From Chloroflexota bacterium (GTDB taxonomy: Bacteria > Chloroflexota > Dormibacteria > CF-121), in assembly GCA_005880395.1 (NCBI GenBank), contig VBHQ01000155.1, forward strand, positions 1-32,273: a DNA stretch of 32,273 nucleotides. Direction: 5' to 3'. The position numbers and the translations under genes are program-made. Positions 16,150 to 23,158 of the stretch are shown piece by piece. The notes under the pieces were generated by a model that saw only the letters and a program-made list of their open reading frames with translations, did no database searches and was not told where the DNA came from. Position 1 is the stretch's first letter, and each line of letters opens with the position of its first letter.

Positions 16150-17175
16150 ATGCGGGCACCCTTTCGGATCGGCGTACTCGGCCTGGGCAACGTCGGAGGC
16201 GCACTGGCGCGACGGCTGGCCGACGATGCGGATGGAATCGCGGCCGCCACAGGCCGTCGAATCACGCTAGAGGCAATCGCAGCCAGGCGCCCTGAAGGTC
16301 GCCAGGCGCCCGCTCCCGTCATGGCGCCGGAGAAACTGCTGGCCCGAACCGATCTGGACGCCATCGTCGAGTTGATCGGCGGAATGGAACCAGCGCATAC
16401 CTATATAAAGACGGCGCTCCAGGCTGGTCACCAGGTCATCACCGCCAACAAACAGGTGATCGCGTCCCATGGTCCCGCACTCAGCCGCCTGGGATCGCTT
16501 CGCTTCGAGGCTTCGGTCGCCAGCGCGATCCCGATCGTGGAGCTGCTGGCCGAGACACTCGCCGCCGATCGGGTGCAAGGCATCGTCGGCATTCTCAACG
16601 GCACCACGAATTTCATGCTCGACGAAATGGCGAAGGGATCCAGCTACGAGCAGGCGCTGCGCGAGGCGCAGCGACTTGGCATGGCCGAGGCGGATCCAAC
16701 CGCGGACGTTGATGGTCACGACGCGGCGGCAAAGCTCGCGATCCTGGTCATGCTCGCTTTTCGGAAACGCATTGATGTTGACGCCATTGATCGGACGGGA
16801 ATTAGGGAGGCCCCCACCCTGCCCTCCCACGCGAGTGGGGGAGGGAAAAGAAAGTTGATTGCTGCCGCGGAATCAGATGAGGAGGGCATTCGCGCAGACG
16901 TGCGCCCGCGGCTCGTTCCGATCAGTTCGCCAATCGCGCATGTCGATGGCGCGCTGAACGCGATCTGCATCGAGGCACGCTACGCCGGACCGTTGCTGCT
17001 GCGAGGTGCGGGCGCCGGCCCGGACGCGGCGGCCAGCGCCGTTATCGCCGACCTGGTTCGTGCCGCTCGTGACGCGCCGCCATCAGCTGGAGCGTTGCTC
17101 GCGAGTCTCGCCGACCAGCCATGCATCGACGTGAGGCCGTTGGGCGGCATGCGCCCGTTTCCAGCGGCGGAATAG
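16150..17175 (+). CDS. hom: Homoserine dehydrogenase, no ACT domain, with in-frame palindromic insert
   Basis: 341 residues. It reduces aspartate-semialdehyde to homoserine. The Rossmann loop is GVLGLGNVGGALARRL; ITANKQVI and GILNGTTNFMLDEM follow; the catalytic Asp/Lys block is AEADPTADVDGHDAAAKLAIL. The C-terminal ACT regulatory domain is absent, so threonine feedback of the usual type is not expected. Residues about 220-235 (EAPTLPSHASGGGKRK) do not match the family, which has a helix of the type IT..D...A..LG..IKL here; the DNA there is a GC-rich inverted repeat. The catalytic residues are intact, so activity may survive. Confidence 0.9.
   Translation: MRAPFRIGVLGLGNVGGALARRLADDADGIAAATGRRITLEAIAARRPEGRQAPAPVMAPEKLLARTDLDAIVELIGGMEPAHTYIKTALQAGHQVITANKQVIASHGPALSRLGSLRFEASVASAIPIVELLAETLAADRVQGIVGILNGTTNFMLDEMAKGSSYEQALREAQRLGMAEADPTADVDGHDAAAKLAILVMLAFRKRIDVDAIDRTGIREAPTLPSHASGGGKRKLIAAAESDEEGIRADVRPRLVPISSPIAHVDGALNAICIEARYAGPLLLRGAGAGPDAAASAVIADLVRAARDAPPSAGALLASLADQPCIDVRPLGGMRPFPAAE
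16809..16850 (+). repeat. REP-like palindromic element inside hom
   Basis: GGCCCCCACCCTGCCCTCCC and ACGCGAGTGGGGGAGGG form arms CCCTCC-CAC and GTG-GG-GGAGGG around a GCGA loop with a 2-nt bulge. C-rich/G-rich imperfect palindromes of the form CCCTCxCCC...GGGAGAGGG are common dispersed intergenic repeats in high-GC genomes; here one keeps the reading frame. No second copy is seen in this window. Confidence 0.5.
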
Positions 17176-17274
17176 AACGCCGGCGAAATGGATTTCATTT
17201 CGATGTGCACATTGTTCAGACTGACCGTCACCTATTTGTAGCGAGCATCTGATGCCTTTGCTGCAGCAAACCGA

Positions 17275-17280
17275 TAAGCT
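17275..17280 (+). promoter_or_regulatory. -10 element for methylglyoxal synthase gene
   Basis: TAAGCT followed by exactly 7 nt and ATG 17288, the same leaderless TANNNT layout as at thrC/hom. No convincing -35 is visible. A small AT-rich hairpin (GAAATG/CATTTC, 17185-17201) lies just after hom. Confidence 0.4.
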
Positions 17281-17287
17281 GTCGCCC

Positions 17288-17698
17288 ATGCAGAGAACTC
17301 ATGAGGATCGCGCGCGCCTTGCGATCATCGCGCACGATGGCAAGAAGGCGGACCTGGTGGCTTTTGCCACCTTTAATCGGGCGCGCCTTGCCGAGTACGA
17401 GCTGATCGCGACCGGTGCCACCTGCGATCTGCTCCGTGACAAGGTTGGGCTCGAGGTCGAACGTGTCACACCTGGACCACATGGCGGCGACGTTCAGATC
17501 GCCAGCCGGGTCGTCGAAGGCAAGGTTGATGCCGTGATCTTCCTCGTCGATCCGCTCGACAAGCATCCGCACGATCCGGATATTCAGACCCTGCTTCGGA
17601 TCTGCAATGTTCGGAATGTCCCGCTGGCGACCAATATCGCCACCGCGGACGTCCTGATCAGCTCGCCATTGCTCGAGAGCGTTCGAGCCGCCAGCTAG
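17288..17698 (+). CDS. mgsA: Methylglyoxal synthase
   Basis: 136 residues. It converts dihydroxyacetone phosphate to methylglyoxal and phosphate, a glycolytic overflow bypass. IIAHDGKKADLVAF, ATGATCDLL (phosphate site), GPHGGDVQIASRV (catalytic Asp), FLVDPLDKHPHDPDIQ and VPLATNIATADVLI match the family in order. The second Thr-Gly of the usual TGTTG is changed (ATGATC). ATG 17288 is preferred over 17252 because of the leaderless -10 and because it fits the usual family N-terminus. It stands alone between hom and a convergent exported protein. Confidence 0.92.
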   Translation: MQRTHEDRARLAIIAHDGKKADLVAFATFNRARLAEYELIATGATCDLLRDKVGLEVERVTPGPHGGDVQIASRVVEGKVDAVIFLVDPLDKHPHDPDIQTLLRICNVRNVPLATNIATADVLISSPLLESVRAAS

Positions 17699-17724
17699 AG
17701 AAAGGGCCGGCGAGACGCCGGCCC
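17698..17724 (-). terminator. Intrinsic terminator between mgsA and the repeat-protein gene
   Basis: A perfect 9-bp stem GGGCCGGCG/CGCCGGCCC with a 3-nt loop (17704-17724). Read on the minus strand it is followed by TTTCTC, so it terminates the leftward repeat-protein gene. It starts 6 bp after the mgsA stop and probably also stops rightward transcription. Confidence 0.7.
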
Positions 17725-17745
17725 TGAGGGCCCGTTGGCGTCTGG

Positions 17746-18144
17746 TTAGGGAACGGTCGGGCGTTGCCCGGCATTCTCCTGCGCTTCGCGAGCCGCGCTC
17801 TCACCCTGTTCGTGCGCTGCGCTCTCGTTCGGCCTGAACTTGCCGTTGCCGCCGGATGGTCGCTGGCCCGAATTTTCCTGGGCCTCGACCGTCGCGCTCT
17901 CGCCGGCTTCATGGGTCGCGTCCTCATTCGACTTGAACGTCCCGGCGCTGGCGCTCGGTGCGGCCGATGCGGCTGTCAACTGCATCGTTCCGCCGCTGCC
18001 GGCCGATGCGGTGTTCGCCGATCCGTTGTTGCCGCCATTGGCGGATGCGGCCAGCGGACCGGCAAGCGTCGCGCCAATCACGCCGCCGGCGATGACCGTG
18101 CCCGCGAACCCAGCAAGCGTCAGAACCTTCTGCTTTGTCGTCAT
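17746..18144 (-). CDS. Small exported protein with two tandem ~31-residue repeats
   Basis: 132 residues. A consensus ribosome site (AAGGAGGTGA) precedes ATG 18144. A signal-like segment at about 8-33 (VLTLAGFAGTVIAGGVIGAT) is followed by a low-complexity Ala/Ser/Gly region. Two repeats follow: FKSNEDATHEAGESATVEAQ and FRPNESAAHEQGESAAREAQ, each ending EN(S/A)GQRP. The repeats are acidic and hydrophilic, with a conserved N-E-(D/S)-(A)-(T/A)-H-E-x-G-E-S-A core. Related NED..HE.GESA repeats occur, as I recall, in uncharacterised exported proteins of Chloroflexota and Actinobacteria. No function can be assigned. Confidence 0.75.
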   Translation of the reverse strand: MTTKQKVLTLAGFAGTVIAGGVIGATLAGPLAASANGGNNGSANTASAGSGGTMQLTAASAAPSASAGTFKSNEDATHEAGESATVEAQENSGQRPSGGNGKFRPNESAAHEQGESAAREAQENAGQRPTVP

Positions 18145-18207
18145 GCTCTCACCTCCTTCTCATGAAGACTGGTAGGCACGGGGCATTGCAGACGTGTACC
18201 CATGCTG

Positions 18208-18236
18208 ATGAGAGTCTGCGGCCGCAAACCTTTCAA
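18208..18236 (-). promoter_or_regulatory. Candidate promoter of the repeat-protein gene
   Basis: On the minus strand TTGAAA (18236-18231), a 17-nt spacer, then TCTCAT (18213-18208), giving a leader of about 57 nt that ends in the strong AAGGAGGTGA site. The -10 match is weak. The spacer contains the palindrome TGCGGCCGCA. Confidence 0.35.
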
Positions 18237-18263
18237 AACGATTACAGCGTCGTTCCGCGGATG

Positions 18264-18998
18264 CTAGAGCTGGGCGGCGAAGTACTGGATCGCCGGGCCG
18301 GCCGGGACCGCCAGGCGCTCGCAGAGCTCTCGGGCTTGCTCACCGATGCCGCCCACCCGCGGGCTCCCGATCACGAGGACCCCCACCAGCCGGCTGCTGA
18401 TGGTGAGCGGCTCGGCATGGAAGCTGCGCGTGTGATCCTGAACGACCCGAGCGCTGATCGCGCCTGGGAGGGCGAGGCTGGAAAGGTCGGCGGACGCGTA
18501 GGATTTGCGCTCTTCGATCGCTCGTTGCCACGAAGCGGGAAACCCAGCGATGGGAAGTGGTGGGCGGCCGAATCGCTCGGTCCCGTTGGGGGTCGAGGTG
18601 GCGATGAAGGACAGCGAGCTCGTGTGTGGGGAGTAAAGCCCGAGCGACGCCGTCGGTAATGAGGTCAGGGCCTTGATGCCGTGGACGAGCGCAACCGCCG
18701 CTTCCCATGCGGTTCCCGCGTGGACCAGCCTCCGATTGACGGCATGGAGCCCCGCCTCGCGCCCTTCGGGCAGAACGGTGGAGGGAATGTCAAGGATGTC
18801 GGCGATCGCGCGCAGGCTGTAGCCACGATCATGAACAAGACTCCGGATGTCGCGGACCCGCTGCAGGTCGGCGTCCGAATAAAGTCGTGTGCCACCGGCC
18901 GTACGCGCCGGGACAAGTAACCCGTATGCCTCTTCCCAGAGTCGCAGTGTGGAGGGGCTTACCCCCGTGCGCTGACTGACGACCCCGATCTTGTACAC
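18264..18998 (-). CDS. MerR-family transcriptional regulator with GAF-like C-terminal domain
   Basis: The N-terminal winged helix YKIGVVSQRTGVSPSTLRLW with GLLVPARTAGGTRLYSDADL is typical MerR. The C-terminal 160 residues lack the metal-binding Cys of metal sensors and resemble a GAF-type ligand domain (SARVVQDHTRSFHAEPLTIS, LVGVLVIGSP). GTG 18998 gives the usual MerR N-terminus; TTG 19007 in frame would place the start inside a perfect palindrome. Ligand unknown. It is divergent from the PfkB-like kinase gene, its likely target besides itself. Confidence 0.85.
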   Translation of the reverse strand: MYKIGVVSQRTGVSPSTLRLWEEAYGLLVPARTAGGTRLYSDADLQRVRDIRSLVHDRGYSLRAIADILDIPSTVLPEGREAGLHAVNRRLVHAGTAWEAAVALVHGIKALTSLPTASLGLYSPHTSSLSFIATSTPNGTERFGRPPLPIAGFPASWQRAIEERKSYASADLSSLALPGAISARVVQDHTRSFHAEPLTISSRLVGVLVIGSPRVGGIGEQARELCERLAVPAGPAIQYFAAQL

Positions 18999-19004
18999 CT
19001 TTGC

Positions 19005-19014
19005 CAAACGTTTG
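19005..19014. promoter_or_regulatory. Perfect palindrome CAAACGTTTG, candidate MerR-family operator
   Basis: A 10-bp perfect dyad just upstream of the regulator start and in the 72-bp divergent gap to the kinase gene. Position and symmetry suit autoregulation. No clear -35/-10 pair with the 19-bp spacer typical of MerR promoters is visible. Confidence 0.35.
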
Positions 19015-19070
19015 CCCCGCGCGCCATTATCGGTGATCAGCGGCCAGAATCTCCAGCAGATCTATTTGCC

Positions 19071-19967
19071 GTGCCCGGCAGCGCACTCAATAATGGCGTC
19101 CGAGGAAGCGTGGGGAAGCCTTCCAGTGGGGTGGTCGCCGTCGGTTTGCTTTCCACGCTCGCGCGAACCGAAACCAGCGAGGCTGCAGCGCCCAGCGCCG
19201 GCGGCAGTGCCCTCCTCGCGGCCGTCGGCGCCTGGCTCGTCGGTCGCGACGCGGCGATCTGCGCCGTTATCGGCCCCCACGTTTCCGTCGACCTGGTCCG
19301 ACGCATCACGCAACACGGCATCGACCTCAGCCGTAGCCGGGCAACGGCGGATGTCGCGACGGAAGGCGACATCGAGCCGTCGCCCGAGCAGCTGGCGAGC
19401 GTGAGCCGTGACTGGTCGGTGCATCTCTGCGGATTGTCGGCGGGACGTCAGCGAGAGCTCTTGCACGCCGTTTCGCAACGGGTCATGACCGTCACGATCG
19501 ATACCGCGAAGAAGCCTGGCTCGAGCGTGCTCACCAAGACCGAGCTGGTCGAGCTCGCGGTGAACTGCGATGCGATCCTGACCGGGCGGCTCGAGGCCGA
19601 GCGACTGTGGCCGGCGCAGCCGCCCCGTGAGATCTTGCGCCAGCTGGCGCGGCAGGGCGCCCGCGCTGCCGTGATCAAGCTGGGCGTTGGCGGCTCGATC
19701 GGCATCCGAGAGGGGCGAATCACGTGGATGTCGGCGTTCCCTCTGACCCGGCCACCGCTCCTGCCTGGAGGCGATGCCTACGCCGGAGCTTTTTCGGCGG
19801 TCTTCGCCCCAGACCGCAACCTCGCGCACGCGATGGCATGGGCGACGGCAGCGGCCTCAACCGTGATGGAGTCCCCCTCGCCGCTCGAGGTGATGACGGA
19901 TTTCGGACGGAGAACGGTGGAATCGCGCGCTCGGGCGCTGGAGAGCGATACGGCGCCGAGTACCTAA
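19071..19967 (+). CDS. PfkB/ribokinase-family-like kinase, degenerate
   Basis: Up to 298 residues from GTG 19071; GTG 19110 or 19131 are plausible later starts, since the first family strand is VVAVGLLS. The fold order is recognisable: GGSALLAAVGAWLVGRDAAI, GPHVSVDLVRRITQHGIDLS, DAILTGRLEAERL, GARAAVIKLGVGGSIGIREG, then PLLPGGDAYAGAFSAVFA. The last block is the ATP/anion-hole and catalytic-base motif, normally GAGDAF; here it reads PGGDAY, keeping the Asp. The early substrate motif (G-x-D) is missing. It could be a sugar or nucleoside kinase of altered specificity or a non-catalytic relative. Its end overlaps the convergent thrB by 4 bp. Confidence 0.65.
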   Translation: MPGSALNNGVRGSVGKPSSGVVAVGLLSTLARTETSEAAAPSAGGSALLAAVGAWLVGRDAAICAVIGPHVSVDLVRRITQHGIDLSRSRATADVATEGDIEPSPEQLASVSRDWSVHLCGLSAGRQRELLHAVSQRVMTVTIDTAKKPGSSVLTKTELVELAVNCDAILTGRLEAERLWPAQPPREILRQLARQGARAAVIKLGVGGSIGIREGRITWMSAFPLTRPPLLPGGDAYAGAFSAVFAPDRNLAHAMAWATAAASTVMESPSPLEVMTDFGRRTVESRARALESDTAPST

Positions 19968-20860
19968 AGCCGCGGGCCCCGCGCCGCCACCGAGAGAGTC
20001 ATGGTTGATCCAGCCAGGCCGTGCGCTGCCGCCGCGGTGGGCATCGCCTCGGCAATCTTTTTCAGGGCGCGATCCGCGATCGCGATCACGCTCCCGCCGG
20101 CCCCGCTGAGCGCCGCGCCCAGCGCACCCGCCTGCTCGGCCGCGGCGATCATGTCGTCGAGGTAGGGATAGGCCGCGATGCGGCCTGGCTGGTGCAGCCG
20201 GTCGTCCATCGAGCTTCGTAGTAGCGACCGGTCTTTCTGCTGGACGGCAAGCACCCATTCCGCCACGCGGCCGAGATTGAAGACGGCATCCGCCAGGGCT
20301 GGATGGCTCGGCACCAGCCGGCGGGCGTGATGCGTGGGGGAGGGATGGTCAGGGATGAAAACGACGGCGCGCCACGCGGGCGGCCAGTCGAGCCGGTGGG
20401 CACGGACGCCACCGTTTTCAACCGCCGCGATATTGAAGCCACCATACAAGGCGGCGGCCAGATTGTCGGCGTGGCCCTCCAGCGGCAACGCGAGCTCGAT
20501 GATGCGTTGCCGGGTCATGCGCAGGCCGCGCAGGCGAGCACCGATGGCGATGCCCCCAACCAGGGCAGCGGCGCTGCTCCCGAGGCCTCGGCCGATGGGG
20601 ATCTGGTTGCGGACGCGTAGGGCAAGGCCTTTCAGCGGACGGGTCCAGCCGGCGAACGGCTCCTGCGCGGCTCGAACGAGCAAGTTATGGTGGTCGAGCG
20701 CGACATCGTTTGCGCCGGTTCCCTTCCATGTGATTGTTATTCCGGGTGACTCACGGGCCTCAACCTCCAGGTACAGGTTCAGAGCCAGTGACAGGACATC
20801 GAAGCCAGGTCCCAGGTTGGCCGTTGAGGCCGGCACCCGGATCCGGGCTGATCCGGGCAC
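19964..20860 (-). CDS. thrB: Homoserine kinase
   Basis: 298 residues, GHMP kinase family. It phosphorylates homoserine for threonine synthase. VPASTANLGPGFDVLSLALN at the N-terminus, the ATP loop PIGRGLGSSAAALVGGI, EGHADNLAAALYGGF, and ALSGAGGSVIAI near the C-terminus. The GTG start overlaps the lysC stop by one base (TAGTG), so it is translationally coupled. It is the last gene of the thrC-asd-lysC-thrB operon under the SAM riboswitch. Confidence 0.95.
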   Translation of the reverse strand: MPGSARIRVPASTANLGPGFDVLSLALNLYLEVEARESPGITITWKGTGANDVALDHHNLLVRAAQEPFAGWTRPLKGLALRVRNQIPIGRGLGSSAAALVGGIAIGARLRGLRMTRQRIIELALPLEGHADNLAAALYGGFNIAAVENGGVRAHRLDWPPAWRAVVFIPDHPSPTHHARRLVPSHPALADAVFNLGRVAEWVLAVQQKDRSLLRSSMDDRLHQPGRIAAYPYLDDMIAAAEQAGALGAALSGAGGSVIAIADRALKKIAEAMPTAAAAHGLAGSTMTLSVAARGPRL

Positions 20861-22101
20861 TACAGCTTGAAGGCGTCGTGCAAGGCGATCACCGCATCAT
20901 TGACCCGGTCCGCATGGATGATGCACGTGATGCGGATCTCGGAGGTGGAGACCATCTCGATGTTGATACCGCGCGCGGAGAGCGTCCCGAACATGGTGGC
21001 AGCGACACCCGCGTGGCCGCGAATCCCACTCCCCACGACCGACACCTTGGCCAACCCGTTCTGGGCCAGGACGGTTCGGGCGCCGATCTCGCGGGCCACT
21101 CCCTGAAGGATCCGCTCGGCCTGCGGCGCGTCGACGCGCGACACCGTGAAGGACATATCGGTGACGCCCTCGTGGCTCGCGGTTTGAACGATGACATCCG
21201 CGGCGATGTCGGCCTCCGCCAGTGGGGTGAAGATCGCCGCGGCGATGCCCGGGCGGTCCGGCACGCCGACAACCGACAGCCTGGCGACATGCTCTTCGTG
21301 GGCGATTCCCCGCACCCGGTTGCGGTCCTCCATGATCACCTCCTCCGAACAGATCATGGTACCGGGGGCACCGACGAAACTCGACCGCACATGCAACTGC
21401 ACGCCATTCGCTTCAGCGATCTCGACCGACCGCGGATGCATGACCCTTGCACCGGCGCTGGCCAGCTCGAGGATCTCGGCGTAAGCGATCCTTGGAATCA
21501 ATCGAGCCGCGGGCACGAGATGCGGGTCAGCCGTATAGATGCCGCGAACGTCGGTGAGGATCTCGCACGCTTGCGCCTTGAGCGCGACGGCGATGGCGAC
21601 GGCCGTTGTGTCAGACCCACCGCGGCCGAGCGTCGTCACCTCCATCTCCTCGCCGATCCCCTGAAAGCCGGCCACCACGACCACCCGGCCGCCGGCCAGC
21701 TCACGCTCGATGCGCCCGGGCGTCAGCCCAACGATGCGCGCCCGCGCGTGGCGCCGATCAGTCTGGATCCCTGCCTGGAAGCCGAGCAATGAGACGGCCG
21801 GTACGCCGAGCTCGTTAAGCGCCATCGAAACGAGCGGCGCTGAGACGCCTTCCCCGGTCGAGAGGAGAAGGTCGAGCTCGCGAGCCGCCGGATCACGAGC
21901 GACCCGAGATGCCAGGGTCAGCAAGCGATCGGTGGTTTCGCCCATCGCGCTAACGACAGCGACCACGTCGTAGCCGGCCCGCCGGCTGCTGGCGATCCGC
22001 TCGGCGGCGCGTTTGATTCGGACCGGGGTCGCCAGCGAGCTGCCACCGTATTTTTGGACCAGGATCGGTCTGGCCACGACTTCAGGGGCCGCGGTCAACA
22101 T
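20860..22101 (-). CDS. lysC: Aspartate kinase
   Basis: 413 residues from ATG 22101, or 405 from GTG 22077, which would better match the usual 'M(A).ILVQKYGGSS' start. The catalytic domain shows ILVQKYGGSSLA, VVAVVSAMGETTDRLL, LLSTGEGVSAPLVSMAL and TTLGRGGSDTTAVAIA. Two ACT domains follow from about residue 270 (LSVVGVPDRPGIAAAIF; VSVVGSGIRGHAGVAATMF; INIEMVSTSEIRITCII), the layout of feedback-regulated single-function aspartokinases. No internal translation start for a separate beta subunit was examined. It overlaps the asd stop by about 20 bp if ATG 22101 is used; the longer reading from 22152 adds unconserved residues. Confidence 0.93.
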   Translation of the reverse strand: MLTAAPEVVARPILVQKYGGSSLATPVRIKRAAERIASSRRAGYDVVAVVSAMGETTDRLLTLASRVARDPAARELDLLLSTGEGVSAPLVSMALNELGVPAVSLLGFQAGIQTDRRHARARIVGLTPGRIERELAGGRVVVVAGFQGIGEEMEVTTLGRGGSDTTAVAIAVALKAQACEILTDVRGIYTADPHLVPAARLIPRIAYAEILELASAGARVMHPRSVEIAEANGVQLHVRSSFVGAPGTMICSEEVIMEDRNRVRGIAHEEHVARLSVVGVPDRPGIAAAIFTPLAEADIAADVIVQTASHEGVTDMSFTVSRVDAPQAERILQGVAREIGARTVLAQNGLAKVSVVGSGIRGHAGVAATMFGTLSARGINIEMVSTSEIRITCIIHADRVNDAVIALHDAFKL

Positions 22102-23158
22102 AACTTTCTCGGGTGAGCCACTCGGCCAGGAGCACCGCGCCCTTCCCGGCACCCAGCTTGGTGTTGTGCGATAGGACGACGTACTTGACGCCGTTCAGCA
22201 CCGGCTCGTCACGGAGCCGTCCGACCGTCACCGTCATGCCATCGCCGGCGTCGCGATCCCGTTTGGGCTGCGGCCGAAACGGATCGGCATCGACACGCAG
22301 GAGGCGGTCGGGCGCCGATGGCAACCCTCGGAGACCGTCGACGCCGAACCGCTCCATGGCGGCGGCCGCGGACGTTGGATTTACCGGTCGCTCGGTGCCG
22401 ACAAACACGGTCTCGGTATGGCCGTCCTGAACGTTCACCCGCGTGCAGGTGCAGGACACGCTGAACGATGCCGGCTCTTCCCAGGGTCCGAGGATCTTCC
22501 TTGTTTCGAGTTCGACTTTCTCCTCTTCGCCAGGGATAAAGGGAATCACGTTATCGATGACATCCAGCGCAAGAACGCCGTCGTTTCGACCGGCGCCGGA
22601 AACCGCCTGCAGCGAGGTCATGACGACTGCGCGGACGCCAAACGCGTCGTGGAGCGGCTTCAGGGAAACGGCCAGCCCGGTCGTGGTGCAATTCGGGATC
22701 GGCGCGATGAAGCCGCGCCAGCCGCGCTTGCGACGCTGGTCGTGGAGGGCCTCGGCATGGGCGTCGTTGACCCCCGGGATCAGGATCGGCACGTCGGGTT
22801 CGTAGCGAAACGCCGATGCCGTACTGATCACCGGAATGCGTTCGGCGAAGCGCGGCTCCCACTCGAGCGCGATCTCTTTCGAGACCGCGCTGAAGACGAG
22901 GTCGACGGGTGCGTCAACGAGCTCATCGATTCGGCGGCAGGGCAACGAGAAAACCGCCGGATCCGGCCTGCCATCGGCGAACCAGCGGCTGGCCCCCGAA
23001 GGCTCGCGAAGCGCATCGCTGAAGGGCTTGCCGGCGGAACGATCGGATCCGCCGACCGCGGTGACCGTAAACCACGGATGACGCCAGAGAGCAGCCAGGA
23101 CCTGCTGCCCGGCGATGCCGGTAGCGCCCAGGACGCCGACGCGCAGTGGCTGGCTCAC
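22082..23158 (-). CDS. asd: Aspartate-semialdehyde dehydrogenase
   Basis: 358 residues from GTG 23158, which overlaps the upstream threonine synthase stop (GTGA). It reduces aspartyl phosphate to the semialdehyde. RVGVLGATGIAGQQVL is the NADP loop, VFSAVSKEIA and STASAFRY follow, and the catalytic Cys lies in IPNCTTTGLAVSLKPL. CTCTRVNVQDGHTETVFV and the C-terminal NTKLGAGKGAVLLAE complete the match, which is to the archaeal/fungal-like class of ASADH (TSLQAVSGAGRNDG). Readings that start farther upstream lie inside thrC. Confidence 0.93.
   Translation of the reverse strand: MSQPLRVGVLGATGIAGQQVLAALWRHPWFTVTAVGGSDRSAGKPFSDALREPSGASRWFADGRPDPAVFSLPCRRIDELVDAPVDLVFSAVSKEIALEWEPRFAERIPVISTASAFRYEPDVPILIPGVNDAHAEALHDQRRKRGWRGFIAPIPNCTTTGLAVSLKPLHDAFGVRAVVMTSLQAVSGAGRNDGVLALDVIDNVIPFIPGEEEKVELETRKILGPWEEPASFSVSCTCTRVNVQDGHTETVFVGTERPVNPTSAAAAMERFGVDGLRGLPSAPDRLLRVDADPFRPQPKRDRDAGDGMTVTVGRLRDEPVLNGVKYVVLSHNTKLGAGKGAVLLAEWLTRESYVDRGP

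Noticed and set aside
16127-16204. N-terminal extension of the short threonine synthase
   Set aside because: Arg-rich, unconserved, and lies inside the divergent hom gene; ATG 16126 has a leaderless -10 at correct spacing.
18216-18225. TGCGGCCGCA palindrome as an operator
   Set aside because: Short GC palindromes arise easily at this composition and nothing else supports a role.
20734-21792. 352-residue plus-strand open frame
   Set aside because: Antisense to aspartate kinase; His/Asp/Arg-rich low-information sequence without domains.
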